This document shows, one piece after another, positions 28,946 to 37,375 of a DNA stretch of 45,986 nt. The translations under genes and the position numbers were made by a program. Numbering within the stretch: position 1 is the stretch's first letter; every line of letters starts with the position of its first letter. The notes beneath the pieces were generated by a model. It did no database searches. It had not been told where the DNA came from and saw nothing but the letters and a program-made list of their open reading frames with translations. The stretch comes from an uncultured Neomegalonema sp. (GTDB lineage Bacteria > Pseudomonadota > Alphaproteobacteria > Rhodobacterales > Rhodobacteraceae): the NCBI GenBank assembly GCA_938008165.1, contig CALLLP010000047.1:1-45986 (forward strand). Direction: 5' to 3'.

Positions 28946-29782
28946 CTATTTCTCACTCTCGATCAGGCCCTTCACGAAGAGCCGCTGCATGAAGATCACC
29001 ACCGCGACCGGGGGCAGCATGGCCAGCATCGCGGTCGCCATGATCACCGGCCAATCGGCCCAATCGTCCCCCGATGGGAACATCTGCTTGATGCCCATGA
29101 CAATGGTGTTCATCTCCGGCTCGGTCGTGATGAGCAGGGGCCAGAGATACTGGTTCCAGCTAAAGATAAACAGGATCACGAACAGCGCGGCGATATTCGT
29201 GCGGCTCATCGGGACCAGAATATCGCGGAAAAACCGCATCGGTCCTGCGCCGTCGATCCGCGCCGCCTCGACGATCTCGTCGGGAATGGTCAGGAATAAC
29301 TGTCGGAACAGGAACGTCGCCGTCGCCGAGGCGATCAGCGGCAGGATCAGGCCCGGATAGCTGTTCAACAAGTTCAGCTGCGCCGCCACCTCATAGGTCG
29401 GCACGATCCGCACCTCGACCGGCAGCATCAGCGTCAGGAAAATCAGCCAGAAACAGAGCATCCGCCCCGGAAAGCGGAAATAAACGATGGCAAAGGCGCT
29501 GAGAATCGAGATGGTCAGCTTGCCGAAGGTAATCCCCAGCGCCATGACCATCGAATTGAACAGCATCGTCGCGACGGGCGCATTCACCCCGGTTGTCAGC
29601 GCGCGGGTATAGTTCTCGATCAGATGCGGTCCGGGGACGAGGGGCAGGGGCGGGCGGATGATGTCCGCCTGCGTTACCGTGCTGGCGACGAAGGCAAACC
29701 AGATCGGAAAGCACAAAAGCATAATCCCGACGATCAACGTCAGATGGGTCAACCAGATCCCGGCGCCGCGTTTCTCGACCAT
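28946..29782 (-). CDS. ugpE: sn-Glycerol-3-phosphate ABC transporter, permease UgpE
   Basis: A 278-residue inner-membrane permease with six hydrophobic segments. The coupling loop is EAARIDGAGPMRFFRDILVPM, the EAA motif of carbohydrate-type importers. The N-terminal segment (LTLIVGIMLLCFPIWFAFVAS) is followed by the periplasmic stretch typical of UgpE. Its ATG shares one base with the ugpA stop (TGATG), so the two are translationally coupled and should form a heterodimer. Confidence 0.93.
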   Translation of the reverse strand: MVEKRGAGIWLTHLTLIVGIMLLCFPIWFAFVASTVTQADIIRPPLPLVPGPHLIENYTRALTTGVNAPVATMLFNSMVMALGITFGKLTISILSAFAIVYFRFPGRMLCFWLIFLTLMLPVEVRIVPTYEVAAQLNLLNSYPGLILPLIASATATFLFRQLFLTIPDEIVEAARIDGAGPMRFFRDILVPMSRTNIAALFVILFIFSWNQYLWPLLITTEPEMNTIVMGIKQMFPSGDDWADWPVIMATAMLAMLPPVAVVIFMQRLFVKGLIESEK

Positions 29783-30663
29783 CAGTAATGCACCCTGCGC
29801 TCGATAAACCGGAATTGGATGACGGTCAGGATGCCCACGAGGAACAGCAAGATGACCGATTGCGCCGCCGAGGAGCCAAGATCCTGCCCGACGAACCCGT
29901 CCTTGAACACCTTGTACACGAGGATATTCGTATCCTGCTGCGGCCCCCCGCCCGTAATGGTGTGGATCACCGCAAAGGTCTCGAAAAAGGCATAGACGAC
30001 ATTGACCACCAGCAGGAAAAATGTCGTCGGCGACAGCAGTGGAAACACGATGGTCCAGAACCGCCGCGCAAAGCTGGCCCCGTCGATGGCCGCCGCCTCG
30101 ATCACGGATTTCGGGATCGCCTGCAATCCGGCAAGGAAAAACAGAAAGTTATAGCTGACCTGTTTCCATGCAGAGGCGGCGACGACCAGCCCCATCGCCT
30201 CCGTCCCGTTCAGCACATGGTTCCAGTCATAGCCCAACCCCTTGAGCCAGTAGGTCGCAACCCCGATCGAAGGATTGAACATGAACAGCCACAAGACCCC
30301 CGCCACGGCGGGCGCAACGGCATAGGGCCAGATCAACAGCGTCCGATACGCCCCCGATCCCTTGATCACCCGATCCGCCATCACCGCCAGCAACAGCGCG
30401 ACGCTCATCGAGGCCAAGGTCACCAGCGTCGAGAAAACCGCCGTGGTGATGAAAGAGGCCCGGTAATAGGGATCCTCGAACAGATAGGTGAAATTCTCCG
30501 CCCCGACGAATTCCGAGCTGAGACCGAACGGGTCGGGCAGATACATCGACTGCCACACCGCCTGTCCGGCGGGCCAGAAGAAGAAAACAAGCGTCACCAG
30601 CACTTGCGGGGCGACCAGCAAATACGGCAGCCAGCGGTTATGAAAGGTGACGCGTTTTTGCAT
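29782..30663 (-). CDS. ugpA: sn-Glycerol-3-phosphate ABC transporter, permease UgpA
   Basis: A 293-residue inner-membrane permease with six hydrophobic segments. The EAA loop reads [20 protein letters not shown]. The N-terminal [22 protein letters not shown] matches the UgpA/MalF-like first helix. The ribosome site is weak (GTGAGA). A hairpin precedes the gene in the 63-bp gap after ugpB. It partners with UgpE. Confidence 0.93.
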   Translation of the reverse strand: MQKRVTFHNRWLPYLLVAPQVLVTLVFFFWPAGQAVWQSMYLPDPFGLSSEFVGAENFTYLFEDPYYRASFITTAVFSTLVTLASMSVALLLAVMADRVIKGSGAYRTLLIWPYAVAPAVAGVLWLFMFNPSIGVATYWLKGLGYDWNHVLNGTEAMGLVVAASAWKQVSYNFLFFLAGLQAIPKSVIEAAAIDGASFARRFWTIVFPLLSPTTFFLLVVNVVYAFFETFAVIHTITGGGPQQDTNILVYKVFKDGFVGQDLGSSAAQSVILLFLVGILTVIQFRFIERRVHY

Positions 30664-30688
30664 GGGGTCTCACAGCGATAACTGGCAT

Positions 30689-30715
30689 CCTGCCCCGCAT
30701 CGAATGCGGGACAGG
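30689..30715 (-). other. Intercistronic hairpin between ugpB and ugpA
   Basis: An 11-bp stem with one mismatch (CCTGcCCCGCAT / ATGCGGGaCAGG) and a 3-base loop lies in the gap after the ugpB stop. Such stem-loops after the binding-protein gene commonly stabilise the upstream mRNA or partly terminate transcription, giving more binding protein than permease. There is no T-run, so partial attenuation or 3'-end protection is likelier than full termination. Confidence 0.65.
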
Positions 30716-30726
30716 TGTTTCGCCGC

Positions 30727-32043
30727 TTACTTGCTCGTGCGCTCGAACCGGCGCAGCAGGACATTGCCGCGCTCGACGGCGCTGTCCATGGCTTCCTGAG
30801 CCGATTTATCCCCGGACCAGACCGCTTCGAGCTCCTCGTCGATGATCCCCCGAATCTGGTCGAAGGAGCCAAGGCGCAGGCCCTTGGAATTGCCGGTCGG
30901 CGCCTTGCCGGTCATCTGGACCCCGGCGATTTCGGTGCCGGGATTCTCATCATAGAAGCCCTGTTCGCGGGTCAGGTCGGCGGCGGCGTTGGTGATGGGC
31001 AGGTAGCCCGTATCCTGATGCCATTTGGCCTGAATTTCGGAGGATGACAGGAAATTGAGGAATTCCGCGACGCCCGCATATTCCTTGTCCTCATGCCCTT
31101 CCATGACCCAGAGCGAGGCCCCGCCGATTATGGTGTTCTGCGGCGCGCCCGCTGCCGTGACCCAGTAAGGAAGGGGGCGGATGGCGAAGTCGAATTCGGC
31201 CTCTTTTTTCACACCCGCATACCCCGCGGAGCTTTCGGTAAAGAATGCGCATTCGCCCGCGCGAAAGCGTGCCCCGCCCTCGTTACGGCGACCGGCATAG
31301 ATGAATTTGCCATCCTTGGCCCATTCGCCCATCATGCCGATATGCTTCACATGGAGCGGGCCGTTGAAGGCCAGCTCGGTATCCGTGCCCGCAAAGCCGT
31401 TATCCTTGGTCGCGAAGGGCGTGTCGTGCCATGCGCCCAGATTTTCCAGGTGAATCCAGCTTTGCCATGCCGTCGTAAGCGGGCATTCATGGCCCGCTTC
31501 GGCCAGCACATCAAGCGCCGCGCCCACATTTTCCCATGTCGACAGATCCATATCGGGGTTCAACCCCGCTTCGGACAGCGCATCCTTATTGACGTAGAGC
31601 ACCGGCGTCGAGGAGTTGTAGGGCAAGGACAGCATCTCGCCATCCGTGGTGGTGTAGTAGCCCTTGACCGCGCCCATATAGGCATCCGGGTCGAAGTCTT
31701 TGCCGGTTTCTTCCATCAGGGTATAGACCGGCTTGATCGCGCCCTTTGCGCCCATCATGGTCGCAGTGCCGACCTCGAAGACCATCAGCAGATGCGGCTG
31801 TTCGCCTGCGCGAAAGGCGGCAATCCCGGCATTCAGGGTCTCGGAATAATTGCCCTTATGCGAACCGACCACGGTGTACGTGTCCTGCGACGCGTTGAAC
31901 GTCTCGATCTGCTCGGCGACCAGTTCACCCAAACGCCCGGTAAAGGCATGCCACCATTGAATTTCAGTCGCTGCGCTCGCGGCAGTGGCGGTCAAAATGG
32001 CCGTTGCGGTGGCCGCAGCGAACAAAGTTGCTTTCCCAAACAT
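30727..32043 (-). CDS. ugpB: sn-Glycerol-3-phosphate periplasmic binding protein
   Basis: A 438-residue binding protein. A signal peptide covers about residues 1-24 (ending ATAASA). The mature protein starts TEIQWWHAFTGRLGELV and has the UgpB hallmarks KGNYSETLNAGIAAFRAG and VFEVGTATMMGAKGAI. It delivers glycerol-3-phosphate, or glycerophosphodiesters, to UgpAE. AGGGAG lies 7 bases before the ATG. It heads the ugpBAEC operon. The operon is phosphate-regulated in E. coli, but I do not see a clear Pho box here; a 13-bp tandem repeat lies about 100 bases upstream instead. Confidence 0.95.
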   Translation of the reverse strand: MFGKATLFAAATATAILTATAASAATEIQWWHAFTGRLGELVAEQIETFNASQDTYTVVGSHKGNYSETLNAGIAAFRAGEQPHLLMVFEVGTATMMGAKGAIKPVYTLMEETGKDFDPDAYMGAVKGYYTTTDGEMLSLPYNSSTPVLYVNKDALSEAGLNPDMDLSTWENVGAALDVLAEAGHECPLTTAWQSWIHLENLGAWHDTPFATKDNGFAGTDTELAFNGPLHVKHIGMMGEWAKDGKFIYAGRRNEGGARFRAGECAFFTESSAGYAGVKKEAEFDFAIRPLPYWVTAAGAPQNTIIGGASLWVMEGHEDKEYAGVAEFLNFLSSSEIQAKWHQDTGYLPITNAAADLTREQGFYDENPGTEIAGVQMTGKAPTGNSKGLRLGSFDQIRGIIDEELEAVWSGDKSAQEAMDSAVERGNVLLRRFERTSK

Positions 32044-32139
32044 ATCGATTATCTCCCTAGGATCTCGGATGGTTCCGACGTGTCTTGCCCGGATTTGGTA
32101 TCCATGGTTGCCGGGTCACGCTAGCGAAGATCAGACTCT

Positions 32140-32165
32140 TTGGCCAGACGCATTGGCCAGACGCA
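32140..32165. repeat. Perfect 13-bp tandem direct repeat upstream of ugpB
   Basis: Two identical adjacent copies of TTGGCCAGACGCA (32140-32152 and 32153-32165). Read on the minus strand (toward ugpB), the core GTCTG recurs a third time in the same 13-base phase at about 32127-32139 (7 of 13 positions match). The repeats lie about 97-122 bases upstream of the ugpB start and just beyond the 3' end of the GFA gene. They could be a tandem regulator site. Confidence 0.6.
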
Positions 32166-32187
32166 GAAACGCCGGATTGCCGGTTGA

Positions 32188-32592
32188 TCATTCTGTATCC
32201 GGCTCGCCGTCCCACCGCTCGACCCCTTCGGGTATCACAACCCAGTCGAGTTTACTGCCCAGCCAGATATGCGCCGTCGGCTCCGGCACCGTGTCGAGCG
32301 CCCCGCCCTTGACCGAAAGGCAGTCCGCTGCCTTGTGCCACAGGCGCGATCCGCAATCGGGGCAGAAGGCGCAAACGAGCGATCCACCGCTCGCCGTAGG
32401 GCGCGCCCATGTCTTCGGCTGTCCCTGAAGCACCGCGACCCCATCGACCGGCACGATCACCGAAACCCCAAAGGCGGCGGCCGATTGGCGGCGGCATTCG
32501 GTGCAATGACAGCAATAGACCCGGCGCGGCGCGGCCATGAGACGAAAGCGCACCCCGCCGCATTGGCATCCACCCTCCGCTTCGTTTGACAT
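32188..32592 (-). CDS. GFA-family zinc protein (glutathione-dependent formaldehyde-activating enzyme-like)
   Basis: A 134-residue protein of the GFA/CENP-V family. Zinc ligands appear in order: GGCQCGGV near the N terminus, CCHCTECRR at about residues 27-35 and CAFCPDCGSRLW at about 74-85. The family was named for a protein thought to speed the reaction of formaldehyde with glutathione, but many members have other or unknown functions. GGAGG lies 6 bases before the ATG. Formaldehyde-related genes occur nearby, which is suggestive only. Confidence 0.9.
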   Translation of the reverse strand: MSNEAEGGCQCGGVRFRLMAAPRRVYCCHCTECRRQSAAAFGVSVIVPVDGVAVLQGQPKTWARPTASGGSLVCAFCPDCGSRLWHKAADCLSVKGGALDTVPEPTAHIWLGSKLDWVVIPEGVERWDGEPDTE

Positions 32593-32650
32593 CGCCCGCC
32601 TCCCCCGCTCATATCCCCTGCATCACGAGAGCGTAGCAGGGGAGCAGGAT

Positions 32651-33400
32651 ATGGCACAGGGCAGACTGGTGGGAAAACGCGCCTTCGTCACGGCGGCGGG
32701 GCAGGGGATCGGGCGGTCGACGGCATTGGCTTTCCTGCGCGAAGGGGCGGCCGTGATCGCCACCGATCTCAACCCCGACCTGCTGGAAAAGCTGGCCGAG
32801 GATGGCCCCGGCATCGTTACCCATCCGCTCGATGCCCTCGACACCGATGCGGTCCATGCCGCCGCCAAGAATGCGGGCAGGATCGACATCCTGTTCAATT
32901 GCGCCGGTTTCGTCCATGCGGGTGATATTCTCGCGGTGGACGAGGCGGCATGGGATTTCAGCTTCGATCTGAACGTCAAGTCGCTATGGCGCACGCTGAA
33001 CGCCTTTTTGCCGGGAATGCTGGAGAATGACGGCGGCTCGATCATCAATATGTCGAGCGCCTTGCAAACCATCAAAGCCGTACCGAACCGGGCGCTCTAT
33101 ACCGCGACCAAGGCCGCAGTTGCGGGGCTGACCAAGGCGGTCGCCGCCGATTATGTGGCACGGGGCGTGCGCTGCAACTGTATCTGTCCCGGCACCGTGC
33201 AATCCCCCTCGCTGGAAGAGCGCATCCACGCGATGCCCGGCACCTATGACGAAAACCGCGCCGCCTTCGTCGCCCGGCAACCGATGGGCCGCATCGCCCA
33301 ACCCGAAGAAATCGCGATGCTCGCGGTCTATCTCGCCTCCGATGAAAGCGGGTTCGTCACCGGCGGCGAGCATGTGATCGATGGGGGGTGGTCGCTGTGA
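32651..33400 (+). CDS. SDR-family dehydrogenase, DHRS6/BDH2-like
   Basis: A 249-residue classical short-chain dehydrogenase. The cofactor motif is TAAGQGIGRS (14-23), Asp39 after the second strand indicates NAD preference, and the catalytic set includes Ser135/136, Tyr150 and Lys154 (ALYTATKAAV). Stretches such as NVKSLWRTLNAFLPGML and RCNCICPGTVQSPSLEERI closely resemble vertebrate DHRS6 (BDH2, assigned to hydroxybutyrate or hydroxyproline metabolism). Bacterial relatives are often called 2-keto-3-deoxy-L-fuconate dehydrogenases. The ATG at 32651 with GGAG upstream is preferred to the open frame before it. Its stop overlaps the next gene by GTGA. Confidence 0.9.
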   Translation: MAQGRLVGKRAFVTAAGQGIGRSTALAFLREGAAVIATDLNPDLLEKLAEDGPGIVTHPLDALDTDAVHAAAKNAGRIDILFNCAGFVHAGDILAVDEAAWDFSFDLNVKSLWRTLNAFLPGMLENDGGSIINMSSALQTIKAVPNRALYTATKAAVAGLTKAVAADYVARGVRCNCICPGTVQSPSLEERIHAMPGTYDENRAAFVARQPMGRIAQPEEIAMLAVYLASDESGFVTGGEHVIDGGWSL

Positions 33401-34389
33401 GAGCCGCCTATTACGAGCGGGCCGGGGCCGCGCGCGAGGTGCTTCGGGTCGGCGACATCCCCGATCCCGTGGCCGGGCCGGGCGAGGTTCTGGTACGGGT
33501 GGCCCTCTCCAGTGTGCACCCTTCCGATGTAAAGCTGCGCGCCGGGGGCAGGCCGGGGGTCGAAGGCATCGGCTATCCGCGCATCGTACCCCATAGCGAC
33601 GGCGCAGGCACGATCGAGGCCGTGGGCGAGGGAGTCGATGCGGGCCGGATCGGTCAGCGCGTCTGGCTATGGAACGGTCAGTGGCAGCGGGCGCAGGGCA
33701 CCTGTGCGCAGCGGATCGCTCTGCCGCAGGCGCAGGCCGTGCCCTTGCCGGACGAGGCCAGCTTTGCCGCCGGGGCCTGCATGGGCATCCCCGCAATGAC
33801 CGCCCATGCCTGTCTCTTTCCCGAAGGATCGCCAAAGGGCAAGACGGTGATGATCACCGGCGGGGCCGGGGCCGTCTCGTTCTATGCGATCCAGATGGCC
33901 GCCCTCGCAGGCGCGCGGGTGCTTACCACGGTCAGCACTGCCGAGAAGGCCGCCTATGCGCGCGAGGCGGGGGCCGATCATACCATCGATTATCGCCGCG
34001 AAGACGTGGCGGCGGCGATCATGGACGCAACCGATGGCCATGGCATCGACCATGCCGTCGATCTGGAATTCGGATCGAATATCGAGGCACTGGCACAGGT
34101 CATCCGCCCGAACGGCGCCATCGTCGCCTATGGTTCGGCGGCGATGCGCGAGCCTGCCCTGCCCTTCTACACGCTGATGTTCAAGCGGGTAACGGTGCGG
34201 ACGGAATTGGTCTATCTGCTGCCTGACGCACCCCGTGCCGAAGGCATCGCGTATCTGACCGACGCCCTCGCCCGCGCCACCCTGCGCCACAGCATCGCCG
34301 AGACGGTATCACTCGACGATGTGGCCGGGGCGCATGAAGCGGTCGAAAAGGGCGGACGTATGGGATGCGTCCATGTCGATCTCGCCTAG
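33397..34389 (+). CDS. Zinc-independent MDR-family quinone reductase-like oxidoreductase
   Basis: About 330 residues of the medium-chain dehydrogenase family, quinone oxidoreductase branch. The NADP-binding region reads VMITGGAGAVSFYAIQMAALAGA, and the GroES-like N-terminal half contains SSVHPSDVKLRAG. The catalytic zinc ligands of alcohol dehydrogenases (Cys and the GHE motif) are missing, so it is probably an NADPH:quinone or enone reductase. The GTG at 33397, overlapping the SDR stop as GTGA, is the likeliest start; a GTG at 33388 is an alternative. Coupling with the SDR suggests a shared pathway. Confidence 0.88.
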   Translation: MRAAYYERAGAAREVLRVGDIPDPVAGPGEVLVRVALSSVHPSDVKLRAGGRPGVEGIGYPRIVPHSDGAGTIEAVGEGVDAGRIGQRVWLWNGQWQRAQGTCAQRIALPQAQAVPLPDEASFAAGACMGIPAMTAHACLFPEGSPKGKTVMITGGAGAVSFYAIQMAALAGARVLTTVSTAEKAAYAREAGADHTIDYRREDVAAAIMDATDGHGIDHAVDLEFGSNIEALAQVIRPNGAIVAYGSAAMREPALPFYTLMFKRVTVRTELVYLLPDAPRAEGIAYLTDALARATLRHSIAETVSLDDVAGAHEAVEKGGRMGCVHVDLA

Positions 34390-34465
34390 GGTGAAACGCG
34401 AGCACGTTGGCAGACTCTCCGCGTCACGGCATCGACCGCATGGGGCGCGAAGAACAGAGCCGCCT

Positions 34466-34699
34466 TCAGATCGAGGTATCCTGCGCGAGACAACGCTCGA
34501 CATAGGCCGGGATCTGCGCGCGTGTCAGGCCAATCTGGGCGAGGCTTTCATCGTCCATTTCAGCCATGACCCGCATCATGCGGGCATAGGCGAGCGAGCG
34601 CATTGCCCCCTTGCCGACGCGGCGGATGGCGGCGAGATAACCGATAACCCGGTCCAGCAGGCCGGGGGCGGCGGGGCGATCGAGTTCATAGAAGCTCAT
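34466..34699 (-). CDS. DUF1127 protein
   Basis: A small 77-residue protein with the C-terminal DUF1127 pattern (ARMMRVMAEMDDESLAQIGLTRAQI), a motif of small alphaproteobacterial proteins. Some DUF1127 proteins are linked to phosphate and carbon metabolism or to small-RNA regulation; no role can be given here. The ATG at 34699 has AAGGA about 9 bases upstream, which I prefer to a longer frame from 34729. It is convergent with the quinone-reductase gene. Confidence 0.85.
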   Translation of the reverse strand: MSFYELDRPAAPGLLDRVIGYLAAIRRVGKGAMRSLAYARMMRVMAEMDDESLAQIGLTRAQIPAYVERCLAQDTSI

Positions 34700-34843
34700 G
34701 GCGTGATTTCCTTTGCTGCAATGCAACAAAGATAATCATGGTCCCCGCCATCAGAACCCCCAAGTTTGGCAAAGCCGGTTTGCGCCGGGTGCATAAAGCA
34801 CAACCCATAGCATTTCAAATACCGATGCGCTCAACTCAAAGGA

Positions 34844-35674
34844 TCATCCCAACTGCGCCGCATGAAAGGCGACGTGATCGGGGATGAAGCTGGAGACGAA
34901 ATAATAGCTATGGTCGTATCCGGGGCGCATGGTGATCGTCGCCTTCTGGCCCTTATCGGCGCAGGCATCGATCAGACTGCCGGTCTTCAGCAGATCGAGG
35001 AAAGTGTCGGCATCGCCCTGATCCACGAGAATCTCGCCCTGCCAGCCCTTTTCGCGCACCAGTTTCGAGGCATCCGTATCGCCCCAGTTGCGTTCGTCAT
35101 CGCCGAGATAGGCGGAAAGCTGCTTGCGGCCCCAATCGGATGCATGAGGATTGCAAATCGGCGAAAAGGCGGAGACGGAGCGGTATTTTTCAGGGTTGTT
35201 CAACGCGATCGTCAGCGCACCATGGCCCCCCATCGAATGCCCGGTAATCCCGCAGCGATCCAGATCGAGCGAAGAAAATTCGGCCCGCAACAGGGCGGGC
35301 AGCTCATCGCGCACATGGGACAGCATCGAGAAATTCGGTGCCCATGGTGCTTGCGTCGCATCGACATAAAAGCCTGCGCCCTTGCCCAGATCATAGGCAT
35401 CGTCATCGGCCACATGATCGCCGCGCGGCGAGGTATCGGGGAAGACGACCGCCACGCCATGCTCGGCGGCGGCGCGCTGTGCCCCCGCTTTTTCCATCGC
35501 ATTGGCATGGGTGCAGGTCAGACCCGACAGATACCACAAGACGGGCACGGGGCCGCGCTCGGCCTGTGGCGGGGTATAGACCGCAAAGGTCATGTCACAG
35601 CCGCAAACCTCGGATGTATGGCTATAAACGCCCTGCGTGCCGCCAAAACTGGCATTGGTCGATATGGTTTCCAT
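34844..35674 (-). CDS. fghA: S-formylglutathione hydrolase
   Basis: A 276-residue esterase-D-type serine hydrolase that cleaves S-formylglutathione to formate and glutathione, the second step of glutathione-dependent formaldehyde oxidation. The nucleophile is Ser147 in GHSMGGHG. The oxyanion region WYLSGLTCTHANAM and the PWAPNFSMLSHVRDELP segment are typical. GGGGAG precedes the ATG. The usual partner, glutathione-dependent formaldehyde dehydrogenase (adhC/flhA), is not within the window. Formate produced would feed the formate dehydrogenase at the right end. Confidence 0.96.
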   Translation of the reverse strand: METISTNASFGGTQGVYSHTSEVCGCDMTFAVYTPPQAERGPVPVLWYLSGLTCTHANAMEKAGAQRAAAEHGVAVVFPDTSPRGDHVADDDAYDLGKGAGFYVDATQAPWAPNFSMLSHVRDELPALLRAEFSSLDLDRCGITGHSMGGHGALTIALNNPEKYRSVSAFSPICNPHASDWGRKQLSAYLGDDERNWGDTDASKLVREKGWQGEILVDQGDADTFLDLLKTGSLIDACADKGQKATITMRPGYDHSYYFVSSFIPDHVAFHAAQLG

Positions 35675-35742
35675 GGTGCGGTTCTCCCCTGTTTATCCGG
35701 GGCGAAGGTGGCGCAGGTGGCAGGGCGGCGCAAGGGCGGCGT

Positions 35743-36303
35743 TCAGGAATCAGGCGTGAATCGCGTCCAGACCGAGCGCGCGGCCGGGGCGGCCCCGCAT
35801 CGTTCCAGCGTCAATGCGCGCCAACGATGCACCGGACTGAAGGTCGGCGCACTCTCGACTCCGACCGTCAGGCACAGATCGGCACCAAGCAATTCGATCC
35901 GCCCATCCTCGCGGTGATCGAAAATCTGGAGCGATTCGGCGATAAAAGGCGCTCTATCCGTGTCGATCTCACTCGCACAGGGGCGCAGCATCACCGGCGC
36001 ACCGGGCAAGGATGCACCATTGAGACCGACCGCCGTTACACATCCTTCATAAGCCGGAAAACGGATAACGCCGGGCGCATCGAACGTAACCGCCTCATCG
36101 GCGAAAAAACCGGGGCGCTTGCAGTTATGGGCGTTGAGCGGCATCGAAAAATCCACCCACTCGCCAGACCCCGGCAGATCGAGACAATAGCCGTCTTCCG
36201 GGCGGTCAAGCCGGTCGGCAAGTTCCAGATATCCGGCCCCCTCCTGCCATGCCACAGCGGGGGTCGCGATGAAGGCGCATAAGGCAAGGATCGCGTATCT
36301 CAT
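35743..36303 (-). CDS. Secreted protein of unknown function, possibly beta-trefoil
   Basis: A 186-residue protein with a signal peptide (MRYAILALCAFIATPAVA). The mature part has repeated aromatic and Cys-containing segments (YCLDLPG, AHNCKRPG, GCVTAVGLN, LCLTVGVES, RWRALTLERCG) that recall the C-L-x pattern of ricin-type beta-trefoil repeats. I do not recognise a named family. It begins 3 bases after the DUF3108 stop, with GAGG overlapping the gap, so the two genes are surely cotranscribed. A periplasmic location is expected. Confidence 0.75.
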   Translation of the reverse strand: MRYAILALCAFIATPAVAWQEGAGYLELADRLDRPEDGYCLDLPGSGEWVDFSMPLNAHNCKRPGFFADEAVTFDAPGVIRFPAYEGCVTAVGLNGASLPGAPVMLRPCASEIDTDRAPFIAESLQIFDHREDGRIELLGADLCLTVGVESAPTFSPVHRWRALTLERCGAAPAARSVWTRFTPDS

Positions 36304-36306
36304 CCT

Positions 36307-37020
36307 CTATCGCCTCAATGTCGCGCTGGCGGGGCCGAATTTGGTATTGGCGGTGATCTTCACCGGCACCCATCGCCCATCCCATGCGGTCAAGGTCGCC
36401 GTGAAGGGCCATGAGCGGCGCTCTGGCGTCATATATTTCGCCTTGAAGCCATTGACGCGCTCATACAGCCCCGAACAGGTCACACTGTCGCCGCGCTTGG
36501 GCGAGGATGCGCCGGTCAGCGAGATCCGGTGGCGCTTGGTGCCGTCAAACACATCGAAGGCGATCTCACAGGGCGCATCGCGCGGAGCCATCAGCAGGGC
36601 GGCGGCGGTGGCGGGGTCGATGGCCCCGGCGGCCTCGTCCAGCGACATGCGGTAATCGGTCTTGCGAATCGGGGGATCGGCATCGAGATCGACGGGATCG
36701 CCCGTCTCGTCAAAGCCGATGGCGAGGCGCTTTTCGCCCTTGCGCCCCGCATAGCGAAAGATCGATTCGCGGGGCAGATAACGCCCATCGACAACCGCAC
36801 CCTCCACATCCGCATTGGCATCGCCATTGAGAATCTGACGCAGGATCGGGATCATCTGAAACGAGATACCGACAGCGTATTGCGTGCCCTCGGTCTCCAG
36901 AAACACCTTCATCTTGCCCAAGGGGATACCGGCGACAGTGGTGGAATATCGCAGCGGCTCCATCGCGACGGCGGGGGTCGCGACGAGCAGGGCGGCGAGG
37001 ATGGCGGATGCTGTTTTCAT
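36307..37020 (-). CDS. DUF3108 domain protein, secreted
   Basis: A 237-residue protein with a signal peptide (MKTASAILAALLVATPAVA) followed by a DUF3108-type domain: YSTTVAGIPLGKMKVFLETEG at the start and a YMTPERRSWPFTATLTAW segment with VPVKITANTKFGP near the end. This periplasmic domain has no well-defined function known to me. I choose the ATG at 37020 with GAGG 9 bases upstream; the frame stays open to 37134. It is followed closely by the secreted protein gene at 35743-36303. Confidence 0.85.
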   Translation of the reverse strand: MKTASAILAALLVATPAVAMEPLRYSTTVAGIPLGKMKVFLETEGTQYAVGISFQMIPILRQILNGDANADVEGAVVDGRYLPRESIFRYAGRKGEKRLAIGFDETGDPVDLDADPPIRKTDYRMSLDEAAGAIDPATAAALLMAPRDAPCEIAFDVFDGTKRHRISLTGASSPKRGDSVTCSGLYERVNGFKAKYMTPERRSWPFTATLTAWDGRWVPVKITANTKFGPASATLRR

Positions 37021-37063
37021 GGATCGCATCCTCGCGCGACATTGGGGCGGTCCTGCGGCGCGT

Positions 37064-37375
37064 TCATGGTGCGGCGAGGGCGTCCATACGCTTTGCGAGG
37101 CGGATATCGAGATCGCTGAGACCGTCGCAATCATGGGTTATCAAGGTCACATCGACCCGGTTCCAGACATTCGCCCATTCGGGATGGTGGTTCAGCTTCT
37201 CGGCATGCAGCGCGGCGCGGGTCATCCAGCCGAACGCTTCGACGAAATTACGGAAACGAAACTCCTTGCGGATCGCATCGCGGCCCTCGACCGGCGCCCA
37301 TCCAGTCGCCAGCAACGGGGCGAGGGCGGCGGCGCGCTCATCAGCGGCGAGGGGCGGGGTCTTCGGTCGGCTCAC
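37064..37375 (-). CDS. phhB: 4a-Hydroxytetrahydrobiopterin dehydratase (pterin carbinolamine dehydratase)
   Basis: A 103-residue PCD/DCoH-type protein that dehydrates 4a-hydroxytetrahydropterin, helping to recycle the pterin cofactor of aromatic amino-acid hydroxylases. The active-site motif is [18 protein letters not shown], with the H-H-P-E-W core of the family. The start is a GTG at 37375, whose GTGA overlaps the lipB stop; a longer frame upstream is only the shadow of lipB. No phenylalanine hydroxylase gene is nearby, so the reason for coupling to lipB is unclear. Some bacterial homologues act in molybdopterin or unknown pterin chemistry. Confidence 0.9.
   Translation of the reverse strand: MSRPKTPPLAADERAAALAPLLATGWAPVEGRDAIRKEFRFRNFVEAFGWMTRAALHAEKLNHHPEWANVWNRVDVTLITHDCDGLSDLDIRLAKRMDALAAP

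Noticed and set aside
32044..32187. A Pho box upstream of ugpB
   Set aside because: The tandem repeat has a 13-bp period and no CTGTCAT-like element, unlike the 11-bp-spaced Pho box.
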